Source of the DNA: Clostridiaceae bacterium
GTDB taxonomy: Bacteria > Bacillota > Clostridia > Lachnospirales > Lachnospiraceae
DNA length: 64,000 nt
Direction of reading: 5' to 3'
NCBI GenBank assembly: GCA_910575795.1
Contig: CAJTGE010000017.1
Span: 54,226-118,225 of the forward strand
The notes beneath the pieces were generated by a model. The model was not told the origin of the DNA, did no database searches, and saw nothing but the letters and a program-made list of their open reading frames with translations. Shown piece after piece: positions 32,841 to 42,153 of the stretch (positions within the stretch are counted from its first letter, which is position 1; the number at the start of each line of letters is the position of its first letter). Both the position numbers and the translations under genes were made by a program.

Positions 32841-33941
32841 ATGGAATATCTGTATGGAAAGCTGAAGCTAAAGCCTCCTGCCAGGGAGCCGGAAAGCCCC
32901 GGGGAGCGCCTGTCAGCGTCCTCGCGGCCGGTCCTTGCGTGGTACAGGGAACACAGACGCGCGCTTCCGTGGCGGGAGGATCCGTCGCCGTACCGCGTGT
33001 GGATCTCGGAGATCATGCTCCAGCAGACAAGGGTGGAGGCGGTAAAACCGTATTTTGCGCGTTTTATGGAGGCTCTGCCTGATATCAAAAGCCTTTCCGA
33101 GGTAGAGGAGGAGCGGCTTTTAAAGCTGTGGGAGGGCCTTGGCTATTACAACCGGGCCAGAAATTTAAAAAAGGCGGCGCAGCGCATGGTGGAATACTAT
33201 GGGGGCTGTATGCCGGGTTCGTACGAGGAGATTTTAAGCCTCCCGGGGATTGGGAGCTATACGGCCGGGGCTATTGGCTCCATCGCGTTCGGCCTTGCAA
33301 AGCCGGCGGTGGACGGCAATGTGCTGCGCGTGATGGCCAGGCTTCTGGCGGATCGCGAAGATATCAAAAAGGCGGCGGTGAAAAAGCGCTATGAGGCGCT
33401 GATTGAGGAGCGCATGGATAAAAGCTGCCCCGGGGAGTACAATCAGGCGTTGATTGAGCTGGGCGCTCTTTTATGCCTTCCCTCCGGGCGTCCGGCGTGC
33501 GGGGACTGCCCGCTTTCGCCGCTGTGCCTGGCCAGGAGGGAAGGGATTGCCGGAGAGCTTCCGGTAAGGGCCGCCAAAAAGCCGCGGCGCAGGGAAGAGC
33601 GCACGGTTTTTGTCGTTCAGTGGGAGGATCGGACGGCGGTCAGAAAGAGAAGCGCCAGAGGGCTTTTAGCCTCTATGTATGAATTCCCCAATGTAGAGGG
33701 GCATGTGAGTGAAAACGGCATTGGCCCGGCGCTGGGCCTTGAGGAGGAGGACATTCTGAAGACGGAACGCCTTCCGGACGCGGTCCATATATTTTCCCAT
33801 GTGGAATGGCATATGGCCGGATACCGCGTGAAGCTGGTGAAGGAGCGGCCGGAGCTGTTTACGATGATTAAAAATGAGGAGATTCATGAAAAATATCCTC
33901 TGCCAAACGCATTTGGAGTGTATACAAAAGCTTTAATGTGA
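32841..33941 (+). CDS. mutY: A/G-specific adenine glycosylase MutY
   Basis: MutY removes adenine mispaired with 8-oxoguanine. The 366-residue protein has the helix-hairpin-helix glycosylase domain with WISEIMLQQTRVEAVKPYF (catalytic Glu region), SLPGIGSYTAGAIGSIAFG and AVDGNVLRVMARL (catalytic Asp). The 4Fe-4S loop is C-x6-C-x2-C-x5-C in LCLPSGRPACGDCPLSPLC, and the Nudix-like C-terminal domain reads MYEFPNVEG. Start ATG 32841 gives an N-terminal extension of about 30 residues before the domain; no better internal ATG is seen. Confidence 0.95.
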   Translation: MEYLYGKLKLKPPAREPESPGERLSASSRPVLAWYREHRRALPWREDPSPYRVWISEIMLQQTRVEAVKPYFARFMEALPDIKSLSEVEEERLLKLWEGLGYYNRARNLKKAAQRMVEYYGGCMPGSYEEILSLPGIGSYTAGAIGSIAFGLAKPAVDGNVLRVMARLLADREDIKKAAVKKRYEALIEERMDKSCPGEYNQALIELGALLCLPSGRPACGDCPLSPLCLARREGIAGELPVRAAKKPRRREERTVFVVQWEDRTAVRKRSARGLLASMYEFPNVEGHVSENGIGPALGLEEEDILKTERLPDAVHIFSHVEWHMAGYRVKLVKERPELFTMIKNEEIHEKYPLPNAFGVYTKALM

Positions 33942-33961
33942 AATAATGAGAGGGAGAGGGC

Positions 33962-34885
33962 GTGAGTTCGATGAAAAACCTGCTTTTTGTAGTCAATCCC
34001 AGATCCGGGAAGGAACAGTTAAGGACCCGGCTTTTGGACATTATCGATCTGTTTAACAAGTATGGATATAAAGTGACGATCCATATCACACAGGACAGCC
34101 AGGACGCCGCGCAGGTGGTCAGGGAATGCGCGCAGGGCCAGGATCTGCTTGTGTGCAGCGGCGGGGACGGGACGCTCAACGAAGTGGTTTCAGGGCTGAT
34201 GTCTATGGACAGGGACTGCCGCCCGCCGGTGGGCTATATTCCGTCGGGATCCACGAATGATTATGCTTCCAGCCTTGCGCTTCCCAAGAAGCTTCTGAGC
34301 GCGGCGCAGACGGCGGTGGCCGGGAAGCCGTTTCCCGTGGATGTGGGTCAGTTCGGCGCGGAGAAATATTTTGTGTATGTGGCCGCATTCGGCGCATTTA
34401 CAGAGGTTTCCTACAGCACGCCGCAGGAAACCAAGAACCTTCTGGGGCATCAGGCTTATATGCTGGAGGCGGTGAAGCGTATTCCGACTTTAAAATCGTA
34501 TGCCATGCGCTTTGAGTGGGAGGGAAAGGAGCTCGAGGAGGAGTTTATCCTGGGGCTTGTGACGAACACGATCAGCATCGGCGGCTTTAAGGGGCTGGTG
34601 GGACTCGATGTTGCCTTAGACGACGGGGAATTCGAGGTTCTTTTGATACGCCGCCCCAGGACGCCCAGGGATATCGCGAGCATCGCCTCCTATCTGGTAC
34701 AGAAGGAAGGGGAAAATGACTGCGTGTACCAGTTCCGCGCAAAGAACCTCCATATCTGTTCACAGGAGCCTGTGGACTGGTCCCTGGACGGGGAATATGG
34801 GGGAAGCCATAAGGAGATTTTGATAGAAAACCGCAACCGCGCGGTCACGCTTTTGACAGAAGCGCCGCCGGTGCCGGTGGTTTAA
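33962..34885 (+). CDS. diacylglycerol/lipid kinase family protein (YegS/BmrU type)
   Basis: The protein has the DAG-kinase catalytic pattern: NPRSGKEQLRTRL at the N-terminus, VCSGGDGTLNEVVSGLM (nucleotide-binding GGDGT) near residue 65, GYIPSGSTNDYASSL, and a C-terminal beta-domain ending SLDGEYGG. Such kinases phosphorylate diacylglycerol or related lipids. The start may be GTG 33962 (GGAG five bases upstream) or ATG 33971. It lies between mutY and rpoD with a 132-base gap to the latter. Confidence 0.92.
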   Translation: MSSMKNLLFVVNPRSGKEQLRTRLLDIIDLFNKYGYKVTIHITQDSQDAAQVVRECAQGQDLLVCSGGDGTLNEVVSGLMSMDRDCRPPVGYIPSGSTNDYASSLALPKKLLSAAQTAVAGKPFPVDVGQFGAEKYFVYVAAFGAFTEVSYSTPQETKNLLGHQAYMLEAVKRIPTLKSYAMRFEWEGKELEEEFILGLVTNTISIGGFKGLVGLDVALDDGEFEVLLIRRPRTPRDIASIASYLVQKEGENDCVYQFRAKNLHICSQEPVDWSLDGEYGGSHKEILIENRNRAVTLLTEAPPVPVV

Positions 34886-34936
34886 CAAAAAACGCGCTGA
34901 GAATTGCGCATTGACAATAAAAAACCGAGAAAATTG

Positions 34937-34965
34937 TTGAAAAAAATATTTAGTTCGTTTATAAT
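34937..34965 (+). promoter_or_regulatory. promoter of rpoD
   Basis: TTGAAA at 34937-34942 and TATAAT at 34960-34965 are spaced by 17 bases in an AT-rich stretch, 52 bases before the GTG start. A further TTGACA at 34911-34916 lies upstream but has no matching -10 box. Confidence 0.75.
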
Positions 34966-35017
34966 AAAAGGCTGAGTAACATTTTTCAAAAACTTCTTAG
35001 GCGAAAGGATACTATTC

Positions 35018-36145
35018 GTGGAAAAAGAGAATTTTTTAGAGAAGTTAAAGAAGCTTGTCGAATTAGCGAGAACAAAGCAGAATGCGCTGGACATCACGGA
35101 GATCAATAATTTCTTCGTCGGGGACAACCTGATGGCAGAGCAGATGGAGCAGATCTACAGCTATCTGGAGCAGAACAGCATTGACGTGATCCCCGAGGTG
35201 ATTGACGAAAACATGCTGGCGGAGAGCGATCCACTGCTTCTGGACGATGTGGACGATGAGTTCCTGAAGGGCGAGGAGGAGGAGATTGACTTCGACGCTA
35301 TCGATCTTCTGGAGGGAATCGGCACAGAGGATCCGGTCCGTATGTATCTGAAGGAGATCGGTACGGTTCCGCTTCTGAGCGCTGAGGAGGAGCTGCGTCT
35401 GGCCAAACGGAAGGCAGAGGGCGATGTGAATGCAAAGGAACGCTTAATTGAGGCCAATTTAAGGCTTGTGGTAAGTATTGCGAAGCGTTATACCGGCAGG
35501 GGCATGAGCTTTCTGGATCTGGTCCAGGAGGGGAATCTTGGGCTGATTAAGGGCGTTGAGAAATTTGATTACACAAAAGGTTATAAGTTAAGTACATATG
35601 CTACCTGGTGGATCCGTCAGTCCGTGACAAGGGCCCTGGCGGATCAGGCGAGAACGATCCGCGTGCCGGTGCATATGGTTGAGACGATCAATAAGATGTC
35701 AAAGATGCAGAGGAAGCTGACGCTGGAGCTTGGCTATGAGCCGAGCGTGGCCGAGCTTTCGGAAGCGCTTGAGATGTCAGAAGACAGGGTGATGGAGATC
35801 ATGCAGATCGCCAGGGAGCCGGCGTCCTTGGAGACGCCGATCGGCGAAGAGGACGACTCGAACTTGGGCGATTTTGTGGCGGACAGCAATGTGGTAACAC
35901 CAGAGGGAAATGTGGAATCTGTGATGCTGCGCGAGCACATCGACGCGCTTTTGGGAGACTTAAAGGAGCGGGAGCGTCAGGTGATCGTGCTGCGGTTCGG
36001 CCTGGAGGACGGGCATCCGAGGACGCTGGAGGAGGTCGGCAAGGCATTTAATGTGACCAGGGAGCGGATCCGCCAGATCGAGGCCAAGGCCCTCAGAAAG
36101 CTCAGAAATCCGGTGAGGAGCAAGCGGATACGGGATTTTCTCTAA
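35018..36145 (+). CDS. rpoD: primary RNA polymerase sigma factor (sigma-70/RpoD)
   Basis: This is the housekeeping sigma factor. The 375-residue protein has region 1.1-like acidic sequence, region 1.2 ([20 protein letters not shown]), region 2 ([30 protein letters not shown] and [19 protein letters not shown] shown in parts), region 3 and region 4 with the recognition helix [20 protein letters not shown]. The start is GTG at 35018 behind AAAGGA. In many Clostridia dnaG lies directly upstream; here the upstream gene is a lipid kinase and rpoD has its own promoter. Confidence 0.96.
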   Translation: MEKENFLEKLKKLVELARTKQNALDITEINNFFVGDNLMAEQMEQIYSYLEQNSIDVIPEVIDENMLAESDPLLLDDVDDEFLKGEEEEIDFDAIDLLEGIGTEDPVRMYLKEIGTVPLLSAEEELRLAKRKAEGDVNAKERLIEANLRLVVSIAKRYTGRGMSFLDLVQEGNLGLIKGVEKFDYTKGYKLSTYATWWIRQSVTRALADQARTIRVPVHMVETINKMSKMQRKLTLELGYEPSVAELSEALEMSEDRVMEIMQIAREPASLETPIGEEDDSNLGDFVADSNVVTPEGNVESVMLREHIDALLGDLKERERQVIVLRFGLEDGHPRTLEEVGKAFNVTRERIRQIEAKALRKLRNPVRSKRIRDFL

Positions 36146-36152
36146 AGGATGT

Positions 36153-36240
36153 TGCGTCCTGCCGTCCGTCCTTTGGCTCTGCGGGGGATTTTTGTGGACG
36201 AAGGCCGCGGACAGCGGTTCCCCCTGCGGACGGCCGGAAA
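36153..36240. repeat. GAAGGCCGC-type hairpin repeat after rpoD
   Basis: GCGGGGGATTTTTGTGGACG, then GAAGGCCGCGG and a complementary TTCCCCCTGC form an imperfect hairpin. The central GAAGGCCGC block is shared with 12355-12364 and 55623-55632. It may act as the rpoD terminator. From here to the queH start at 36369 no gene is seen. Confidence 0.5.
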
Positions 36241-36368
36241 AAAGCAAAAAGCGGCAGCCTGCCTGCCAAAGCGGATTTTCAGAGACTATGCGGGAGGCAT
36301 GGAAAGCGCTTTGGCGGACAGGCTGTTTGATTCCTGTCATATGCGCCAGAAAGAGCCGGTATAATATT

Positions 36369-36992
36369 ATGAACACAAAAAAACGAAATTACCAGAAAGA
36401 GCTGGAGCGCGTCCTGGAGAGAGCGGGTACGAAAGACAGGGCGCCGGCGCTTTTTCTGCATTGCTGCTGCGCTCCGTGCTCCAGCTATGTTTTGGAGTAC
36501 CTGTCGCAGTATTTCCGGATCACGGCCTTTTACTATAATCCCAATATTTCTCCATGGGAGGAATATGAGGAGCGGCAGAGGGAACTGAGACGTCTGATAC
36601 AGAATCTTCCGGCCCGGTATCCGATCCGGATCCGGGAGAGCGCGTACGCCCCGGAGGTTTTTTATGAAGCGGTAAAAGGACATGAGGCGGACGCAGAGGG
36701 CGGGGAGCGGTGCGCGCTTTGTTTCAGGCTGCGCCTTGAGGAGGCGGCCAGGCTCGCGGCAGAGGAAAAATTCGATTGGTTTACCACGACACTGACCATC
36801 AGCCCGCTGAAAAATGCGCCGCTTTTGAACGCGATCGGCGAGGAGATGGGGGAAAAATACGGGGTTTCCTTTTTAAATTCCGATTTTAAAAAGAAAAACG
36901 GCTATAAGCGCTCCCTGGAGCTGTCAGAGGAATATCATCTTTACCGCCAGAATTACTGCGGCTGCGTATTTTCAAGACGGGATGGGGGCTGA
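36369..36992 (+). CDS. queH: epoxyqueuosine reductase QueH
   Basis: QueH (DUF208) reduces epoxyqueuosine to queuosine in tRNA, replacing QueG. The 207-residue protein from ATG 36369 carries the cysteine pattern of the family: LHCCCAPCSSYVLEYL, RCALCFRLRL and QNYCGCVFS, which bind a 4Fe-4S cluster and a second metal. YYNPNISPWEEYEERQRE and FTTTLTISPLKN are also conserved. Starts further upstream would translate the hairpin repeat and are rejected. It is followed after 13 bases by a HAD phosphatase. Confidence 0.93.
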   Translation: MNTKKRNYQKELERVLERAGTKDRAPALFLHCCCAPCSSYVLEYLSQYFRITAFYYNPNISPWEEYEERQRELRRLIQNLPARYPIRIRESAYAPEVFYEAVKGHEADAEGGERCALCFRLRLEEAARLAAEEKFDWFTTTLTISPLKNAPLLNAIGEEMGEKYGVSFLNSDFKKKNGYKRSLELSEEYHLYRQNYCGCVFSRRDGG

Positions 36993-37005
36993 AAGGAGGA
37001 AACAT

Positions 37006-37677
37006 ATGTATCGGTTATGTATATTTGATTTGGACGGGACGCTGCTCAACACGATCGGGGCGCTGACGTATGCGACGAACCTGACGCTTGACAGATTCAG
37101 CCTCCCGCATGTGACGCCGGAGCAGATCAGGAGGATCGTGGGGGACGGCTACCGGACGCAGATGGAGCGGGCGCTGAAGCTTGCGGGGGATGAAGCGCTC
37201 CGGTATCATGAGGCGTCTCTCCCTGTGTATATGGAATATTTTTCAAAATACTGCATGAAGGACGTGGCGCCGTATGACGGTATTCCCCATCTGCTGCGCT
37301 TTTTGAAGAAAAAGGGGATCCGCACAGCGGTATTTTCCAATAAGCCGCACGCGCAGGCCGTGGAAAATATCGAGACGATCTTCGGGAGCGGATATTTTGA
37401 CGCAATACGGGGAGAGCAGCCGGGCGTGCCGAAAAAGCCGGATCCGGCGGGGGCGCTTCTCGTCTGCCGCGAGCTCGGGGAGACGCCAAAGCGCTGCCTG
37501 TATCTGGGAGACACGAGTACGGATATGAAGACAGGCATTGCGGCCGGGATGGACACCGTGGGAGTGACCTGGGGCTTTAGGGACAGGGAGGAGCTCCTTG
37601 GCTGCGGGCCGAAGTATCTGGCAGGCCACCCGTCCGAGGTGGAGCGGATCGTGGAAGAGGCAGCGCGGAATGGGTGA
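37006..37677 (+). CDS. HAD-superfamily phosphatase (phosphoglycolate phosphatase-like)
   Basis: The protein begins MYRLCIFDLDGTLLNTIGAL, giving the HAD motif I DxDGT. Motif II is AVFSNKPHAQAVE, motif III Lys is in KKPDPAGAL and motif IV is YLGDTSTDMKTGIAAGM. A helical cap lies between motifs I and II. The 223-residue length is that of Gph/PGP-like enzymes. AAAGGAGG lies before ATG 37006. It overlaps the start of the zinc-binding lipoprotein gene by 8 bases, so they are co-transcribed. Confidence 0.92.
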   Translation: MYRLCIFDLDGTLLNTIGALTYATNLTLDRFSLPHVTPEQIRRIVGDGYRTQMERALKLAGDEALRYHEASLPVYMEYFSKYCMKDVAPYDGIPHLLRFLKKKGIRTAVFSNKPHAQAVENIETIFGSGYFDAIRGEQPGVPKKPDPAGALLVCRELGETPKRCLYLGDTSTDMKTGIAAGMDTVGVTWGFRDREELLGCGPKYLAGHPSEVERIVEEAARNG

Positions 37678-38887
37678 TACGTCATTTGGGCGGGAAACGG
37701 ACAAAGAGGTGAAAAACAGAGCGGGCCTGCCTTCGCGTATGTTTGCCGTGCTCTGCGCCCTGGCGGCGGTATGTATCGCCTGTATCTGTATGGCCGGGTG
37801 TCGGGCGCGGAGTGAGCCGGGGGAGCAGATCGATAAGGGGCGATATGAGAGGCGAGCTCGGGGAAACGAGGGGCTTAAAAACGGCTCTCCGGAAAACGGG
37901 GCGGTGCGGGAGCCGGAGAAGAAGCTTAAGGTTGTGACCACCCTGTTTCCGTATTACGATTTTCTGCGGCAGATTGCGGGGGATCGCATTGAGCTTGAGA
38001 TGGTGGTTCCGGCCGGGATGGACAGCCATTCCTTTGAGCCGACGCCGGCCGATATCCTGACCATCCAGGGCGCGGATCTCCTGGTGTGCAACGGCGGCGC
38101 TATGGAACAGTGGCTTGACCGGGTGCTTGCCTCCCTCGGGGACGATACGCCGGGGCGCGTTGTAACGATGATGGATTACGTAGAGGTACTGGAAGAGGAA
38201 TTCGTGGAAGGCATGGAGGACTCGCACAGCGCGCACGGCGGCAATATCCATGCGCATGACGCGGATGAGGAGGAAGACGGACAAAAAGGCGGCGGATTTT
38301 CGGGCGGGGATATGCATGCCGGGGAGGAGGATGGCCATTTGGACCATGAAGAAGAGTATGACGAGCATATCTGGACCTCCCCGGCGAATGCGATCCGGCT
38401 GACAGAGGTCCTGGAGGAAATTTTGTCAGAAGAGGATCCGGAACATGCCGATCTCTACGCGGGAAACGCGGCGGCATTCACGGAGCGGCTGAGGGCGCTT
38501 GATCAGGAATTTCGTGCGATCGTGGCAGAAAGCGGCAGAAAGCTGCTGGTTTTTGGCGATAAATTTCCGATGCGCTACTTTTTTGACGAGTATGGGCTCG
38601 AATACCGCGCGGCTTTTTCCGGCTGCAGCAGCGATACAGAGCCCAGCGCCAAAACGATCGCCTATCTGATTGACCGGGTCCGCGAGGAGAGGATCCCGGC
38701 GGTTTATTACCTGGAGCTCTCGACTCCCCGCGTGGCGGAGATCATCGGCGAGGAGACGGGGGCGGTTCCGCTTTTGTTCCATTCCTGCCACAATGTGACG
38801 CGGCATCAGTTCGATTCCGGCGTGACCTATCTGGAGCTGATGGAGCAGAATGCATTGAATCTAAGAAAGGGCCTCGGCTCAAAATGA
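37670..38887 (+). CDS. znuA: zinc ABC transporter substrate-binding lipoprotein (ZnuA/AdcA type)
   Basis: The protein (405 aa from ATG 37670; ATG 37739 is an alternative) has a hydrophobic leader ending in the lipobox MAGC, so it is a membrane-anchored lipoprotein. The cluster A-I fold starts with KVVTTLFPYYDFLRQIAGDR and GMDSHSFEPTPADILTI, where His is a metal ligand. A flexible His/Asp/Glu loop (about residues 180-245; HSAHGG, HAHDADEEEDG, DGHLDHEEEYDEHIW) is the zinc-gathering loop. It delivers Zn(II) to the ZnuC-ZnuB importer encoded just downstream. Confidence 0.93.
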   Translation: MGDTSFGRETDKEVKNRAGLPSRMFAVLCALAAVCIACICMAGCRARSEPGEQIDKGRYERRARGNEGLKNGSPENGAVREPEKKLKVVTTLFPYYDFLRQIAGDRIELEMVVPAGMDSHSFEPTPADILTIQGADLLVCNGGAMEQWLDRVLASLGDDTPGRVVTMMDYVEVLEEEFVEGMEDSHSAHGGNIHAHDADEEEDGQKGGGFSGGDMHAGEEDGHLDHEEEYDEHIWTSPANAIRLTEVLEEILSEEDPEHADLYAGNAAAFTERLRALDQEFRAIVAESGRKLLVFGDKFPMRYFFDEYGLEYRAAFSGCSSDTEPSAKTIAYLIDRVREERIPAVYYLELSTPRVAEIIGEETGAVPLLFHSCHNVTRHQFDSGVTYLELMEQNALNLRKGLGSK

Positions 38888-38911
38888 GACGTCTGGCCGT
38901 GAAAAAGGAAT

Positions 38912-39628
38912 ATGGGATTATTATTAAAATGTGAAAATGTGGATTTCGGCTATGAAAACCAGGACGCCGTGGTGGGCGTCAGCATGGAGGTCCACACAGG
39001 CGATTATATCTGTATTGTGGGAGAAAACGGCTCGGGGAAAAGCACGCTGATGAAGGGCATCCTGGGCCTTTTAAAGCCGACAGGCGGCCGGATCGAGGTT
39101 TCGGACGAGCTTAAAAGAGCCGGGATCGGCTATCTGCCGCAGCAGACCGAGGCGCAGAAGGATTTTCCGGCCACGGTGTTCGAGGCGGTCTTATCCGGCT
39201 GTCTGGGAAAGAGGGGGAACCGTCCCTTTTATTCCCGCCGGGAAAAGGAAGCCGCTCTTTCTAACCTTAAGCGGCTTGGGATCGCGGATCTTAAGCGGAG
39301 CTGCTTTCGGGATCTGTCAGGGGGCCAGAAGCAGAGGGTTCTGATCGCGAGGGCGCTGTGCGCCACGGATCGGCTCCTGATTCTGGACGAGCCGATCACA
39401 GGGCTTGATCCGTCCTCGATCCAGGATTTTTACCGTCTCATAAAAAGGCTGAATCAGGAAGAGCAGGTTGCAATACTCATGGTTTCCCACGATATGGCCA
39501 ATATTGTCCGCCAGGCGGGAAAAATTCTCCATCTGCATCAGCAGGTCCTGTTCTGGGGGACGACGAAGGAGTATGTAAAGAGCGGGATCAGCCGGAAATT
39601 TTTGGGAGGAGAGGAAGAATGGGCGTAG
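38912..39628 (+). CDS. znuC: zinc ABC transporter ATP-binding protein
   Basis: The 238-residue ATPase has Walker A in VGENGSGKSTLMKGIL, the Q-loop in IGYLPQQTEAQ, the ABC signature LSGGQKQRVLIARAL and Walker B LLILDEPITGLDP, followed by MVSHDM. It powers zinc uptake with ZnuB and ZnuA. Its end overlaps the permease start by 10 bases. Gene order A-C-B matches metal importers of the Firmicutes. Confidence 0.94.
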   Translation: MGLLLKCENVDFGYENQDAVVGVSMEVHTGDYICIVGENGSGKSTLMKGILGLLKPTGGRIEVSDELKRAGIGYLPQQTEAQKDFPATVFEAVLSGCLGKRGNRPFYSRREKEAALSNLKRLGIADLKRSCFRDLSGGQKQRVLIARALCATDRLLILDEPITGLDPSSIQDFYRLIKRLNQEEQVAILMVSHDMANIVRQAGKILHLHQQVLFWGTTKEYVKSGISRKFLGGEEEWA

Positions 39629-40458
39629 TGCTTGAAATGCTGTCATATCCGTTTATAGTCAGGGCCCTCGTCGGAGGCGCCCTGGTATCCCTGTGCGCCT
39701 CTCTTCTGGGAGTCAGCCTTGTGCTGAAGCGCTATTCCATGATCGGGGACGGGCTGTCCCATGTGTCGTTCGGCGCGCTTTCCGTAGCACTGGCGGCGGG
39801 CTGGCAGCCGCTTACCGTATCCATACCGGTCGTGATTCTGGCAGCCTTTTTCCTGCTTCATTTAAGGGAAAACGGGAGACTTAAGAGCGATGCGGCGATA
39901 GCGGTCATCTCTGCGAGCGCGCTGGCCCTGGGGATCATCGTGACCTCCCTGACAACAGGCATGACCACAGACGTCAGCAGTTATATGTTCGGGAGTATCC
40001 TGGCCATGAGCCGGGAGGATGTAAGGCTCTCGGCTGTTTTGTCCATAGTGGTGCTGGGGCTTTTTTTGTTCTGCTATAATAAAGTGTTTGCCGTGACCTT
40101 TGACGAGAGCTTTGCCAGGGCGACAGGCGTGAATGTGCCGCTTTATAATGTGCTGATATCGGTTCTCACCGCTGTGACGATCGTGCTCGGCATGCGGATG
40201 ATGGGCGCCATGCTGATTTCCAGCCTGGTTATCTTTCCGTGCCTGTCCGCGATGCAGGCGGTGAAGAGCTTTGGGGGCGTGGTGATCCTGTCCGGGATCC
40301 TGTCTGTGGGGTGCTTTCTTTTGGGGATGGCGGCTTCATATGTGTATTCCCTGCCGGCCGGGGCCAGCGTGGTGGTGGTAAACCTGGCGGTGTTTTTGAC
40401 GCTGGCGGGGGTCAGGCAGGCCGTGCTCTGGGGCGGGAAGAGGGGGAAGAACGTGTAG
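39619..40458 (+). CDS. znuB: zinc ABC transporter permease
   Basis: The 279-residue integral membrane protein of the ABC-3 family has seven to eight hydrophobic segments (RALVGGALVSLCASLLGVSL; GDGLSHVSFGALSVALAAGW; AIAVISASALALGIIVTSL) and the coupling-helix region SFARATGVNVPLYN. MVGA-type MMGAMLISSLVIFP is diagnostic for metal-importing ABC-3 permeases. It closes the queH-HAD-znuACB run; the gene after it is convergent. Confidence 0.94.
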   Translation: MGVVLEMLSYPFIVRALVGGALVSLCASLLGVSLVLKRYSMIGDGLSHVSFGALSVALAAGWQPLTVSIPVVILAAFFLLHLRENGRLKSDAAIAVISASALALGIIVTSLTTGMTTDVSSYMFGSILAMSREDVRLSAVLSIVVLGLFLFCYNKVFAVTFDESFARATGVNVPLYNVLISVLTAVTIVLGMRMMGAMLISSLVIFPCLSAMQAVKSFGGVVILSGILSVGCFLLGMAASYVYSLPAGASVVVVNLAVFLTLAGVRQAVLWGGKRGKNV

Positions 40459-40468
40459 CGCCGCCCCC

Positions 40469-40573
40469 TTATTTCCCTGTCTTTAAATACTTTTTCTCAA
40501 TGGATGCGCAGAGCGGGTAGAGGGAATCCGCCATATTTCCAGCATACAGGCCGCCTGTCTGTCCGATCAGCAT
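40469..40573 (-). CDS. 34-codon ORF downstream of the YtcJ-type gene, possible gene remnant
   Basis: On the minus strand an ORF reads MLIGQTGGLYAGNMADSLYP and continues LCASIEKKYLKTGK before TAA. The frame stays open upstream to overlap the stop of the YtcJ-type gene. The residue mix looks like a real protein C-terminus, not random sequence. With no good ribosome site before the ATG, it may be the tail of a deleted gene that followed ytcJ, or the ytcJ product may once have been longer. No family is recognised. Confidence 0.35.
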   Translation of the reverse strand: MLIGQTGGLYAGNMADSLYPLCASIEKKYLKTGK

Positions 40574-40587
40574 ACAGGCATCCTGTA

Positions 40588-42153
40588 CTACTTCTCCTCA
40601 TCCCCGTTCTGATAAACCACTTTTCCACCAACCATCGTTAAATCCACGAAAACCGAGCGGATCTCTTCTACCGGCGTGGTAAAGAGATTTCCGGAAAATA
40701 CGACGATATCCGCCTTTTTGCCTGTCTCCAGACTCCCCAGTTCCTTCTCCTGATAGAGATTATACGCGCCGCCGCTGGCCCAGGCGGTCAGAAGCTCCTT
40801 TACGGTGAGCATATTCTGCCTGTTAAACGGTTCGCCGCCTTCGGGAAAATAGCCGCCCACGGCGTGGTAGATCGACTGTGGGATATCGTCGATCAGGAGC
40901 GGAAGATCGGTTCCGCAGCTTAAGGGAACGCCGCTGTCAGCCATTTTACGCCGGTTCCAGTAGTATTGGCCGCGCTCCATGCCGATATGCTCTGCGATCA
41001 TGGCGAGCTTTCCCTCCCGATCGGCGATGGACTGGATCTGGGGGTAGATCTCCGCGATGACGCCCAGGCGGCCCATGCGCGTAAGATCAGCCGGATCGCT
41101 GAATTCCAGATCCGTGATACTGTGCCGGTTGACGAGTGTTCCGTCTGCGTTTCGCCTGCAGTCCTCATAGATATCAAGCGCTTTGCTGACTGCGGCGTCG
41201 CCCTGTGCGTGGAGCGAGTAGCGGAAGCCCTCTGCATCTGCCGCAAGCGTATCGGCCCTGAGGCGTTCCCAGTCAATGTTCTGGGCGCAGGCAGTGTCCG
41301 CGCAGAGGTAGGGCTCCTTTAAGTCGGCGCAGAGCTGGCTGACGGAGCCGTCTGTCATCTGGTTATAACCGGAGAAACGCACGAATTCGCCGGTGAATTT
41401 GTCCCGCATGGCTCTCCCGTATTCCAGATCCATCTTTTCCGCAACGGGCTGGCTCATAAAGCTGACCCGCAGCGTGAGCGCATTCTCCTGTTCAAGCTCA
41501 GATAAAATATCTGTGAAGCCGCAGAAGCGGTCAAAGCCCATTTCCTTGACAGAGGTGATTCCGCGGCTGTTCATCAGCTTCATATAGCGTTTAAATTCAG
41601 GGATGATGAAATCGCGGTCCCCCAGAAACTTGGGCAGAAGGCGGACATAGCTTTCAGGGTAACAGGTATCGGGCGTGAACTGATAGCGGTCGATCGCCGC
41701 CTGGTTCATCCAGCAGGTTTCACAGCCGTTTGCAAACAGAACGGCCGGACGGCTGCCAAACGCCTCATCCAGAAGGGAGGTTCCCGTGGGATGGATAAGC
41801 TCTGCATCCCAGCCGTGGCCGAGCAGAATCTTTTGGGAGTCTGTCGTTTGGGCATATTCTTTTACACATTCTACAATCTCTTCACAGCTTTTCATATCAG
41901 TTAGATTGACGCCGGCAAAGCCGGCCGCGTAGCCGGTAAAGAAACAATGCACATCAGTAAAGCCAGGGGCCGCCGTCCGGTTTCCCAGATGGCGGCATAT
42001 GGTCTGCTCTGAAATAAGCTCCTCCGGGCAGGGGCCTTCTCCCACTGAAAGGATCCTTCCCCCGCGGACGGCGACATATCCTGCAAACGGATCGGTTCCG
42101 GATGCGGTAAAGATACAATTCGATTGAAGCACAATATCTGCATATTCTGACAT
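40588..42153 (-). CDS. YtcJ-type metal-dependent amidohydrolase with altered HxH motif
   Basis: The protein (521 aa) belongs to the amidohydrolase family 3 (YtcJ/NfdA-like): N- and C-terminal beta-sandwich strands around a TIM barrel, with LETGKKADIVVFSGN near the end. Later ligands are present (SLHAQGDAAV, VNRHSITDLEFSDPADL, LSCGTDLPLL). The first metal motif, normally DxHxH, reads D67-V-H69-C-F71, so the second His is Phe. Relatives hydrolyse N-substituted amides. It is divergent from the fructoselysine-type operon with a shared 440-base control region. An AGGAG ribosome site precedes the ATG. Confidence 0.88.
   Translation of the reverse strand: MSEYADIVLQSNCIFTASGTDPFAGYVAVRGGRILSVGEGPCPEELISEQTICRHLGNRTAAPGFTDVHCFFTGYAAGFAGVNLTDMKSCEEIVECVKEYAQTTDSQKILLGHGWDAELIHPTGTSLLDEAFGSRPAVLFANGCETCWMNQAAIDRYQFTPDTCYPESYVRLLPKFLGDRDFIIPEFKRYMKLMNSRGITSVKEMGFDRFCGFTDILSELEQENALTLRVSFMSQPVAEKMDLEYGRAMRDKFTGEFVRFSGYNQMTDGSVSQLCADLKEPYLCADTACAQNIDWERLRADTLAADAEGFRYSLHAQGDAAVSKALDIYEDCRRNADGTLVNRHSITDLEFSDPADLTRMGRLGVIAEIYPQIQSIADREGKLAMIAEHIGMERGQYYWNRRKMADSGVPLSCGTDLPLLIDDIPQSIYHAVGGYFPEGGEPFNRQNMLTVKELLTAWASGGAYNLYQEKELGSLETGKKADIVVFSGNLFTTPVEEIRSVFVDLTMVGGKVVYQNGDEEK

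Noticed and set aside
34911..34916. TTGACA before rpoD as main promoter
   Set aside because: No -10 box at proper distance; the TTGAAA/TATAAT pair at 34937-34965 fits better.
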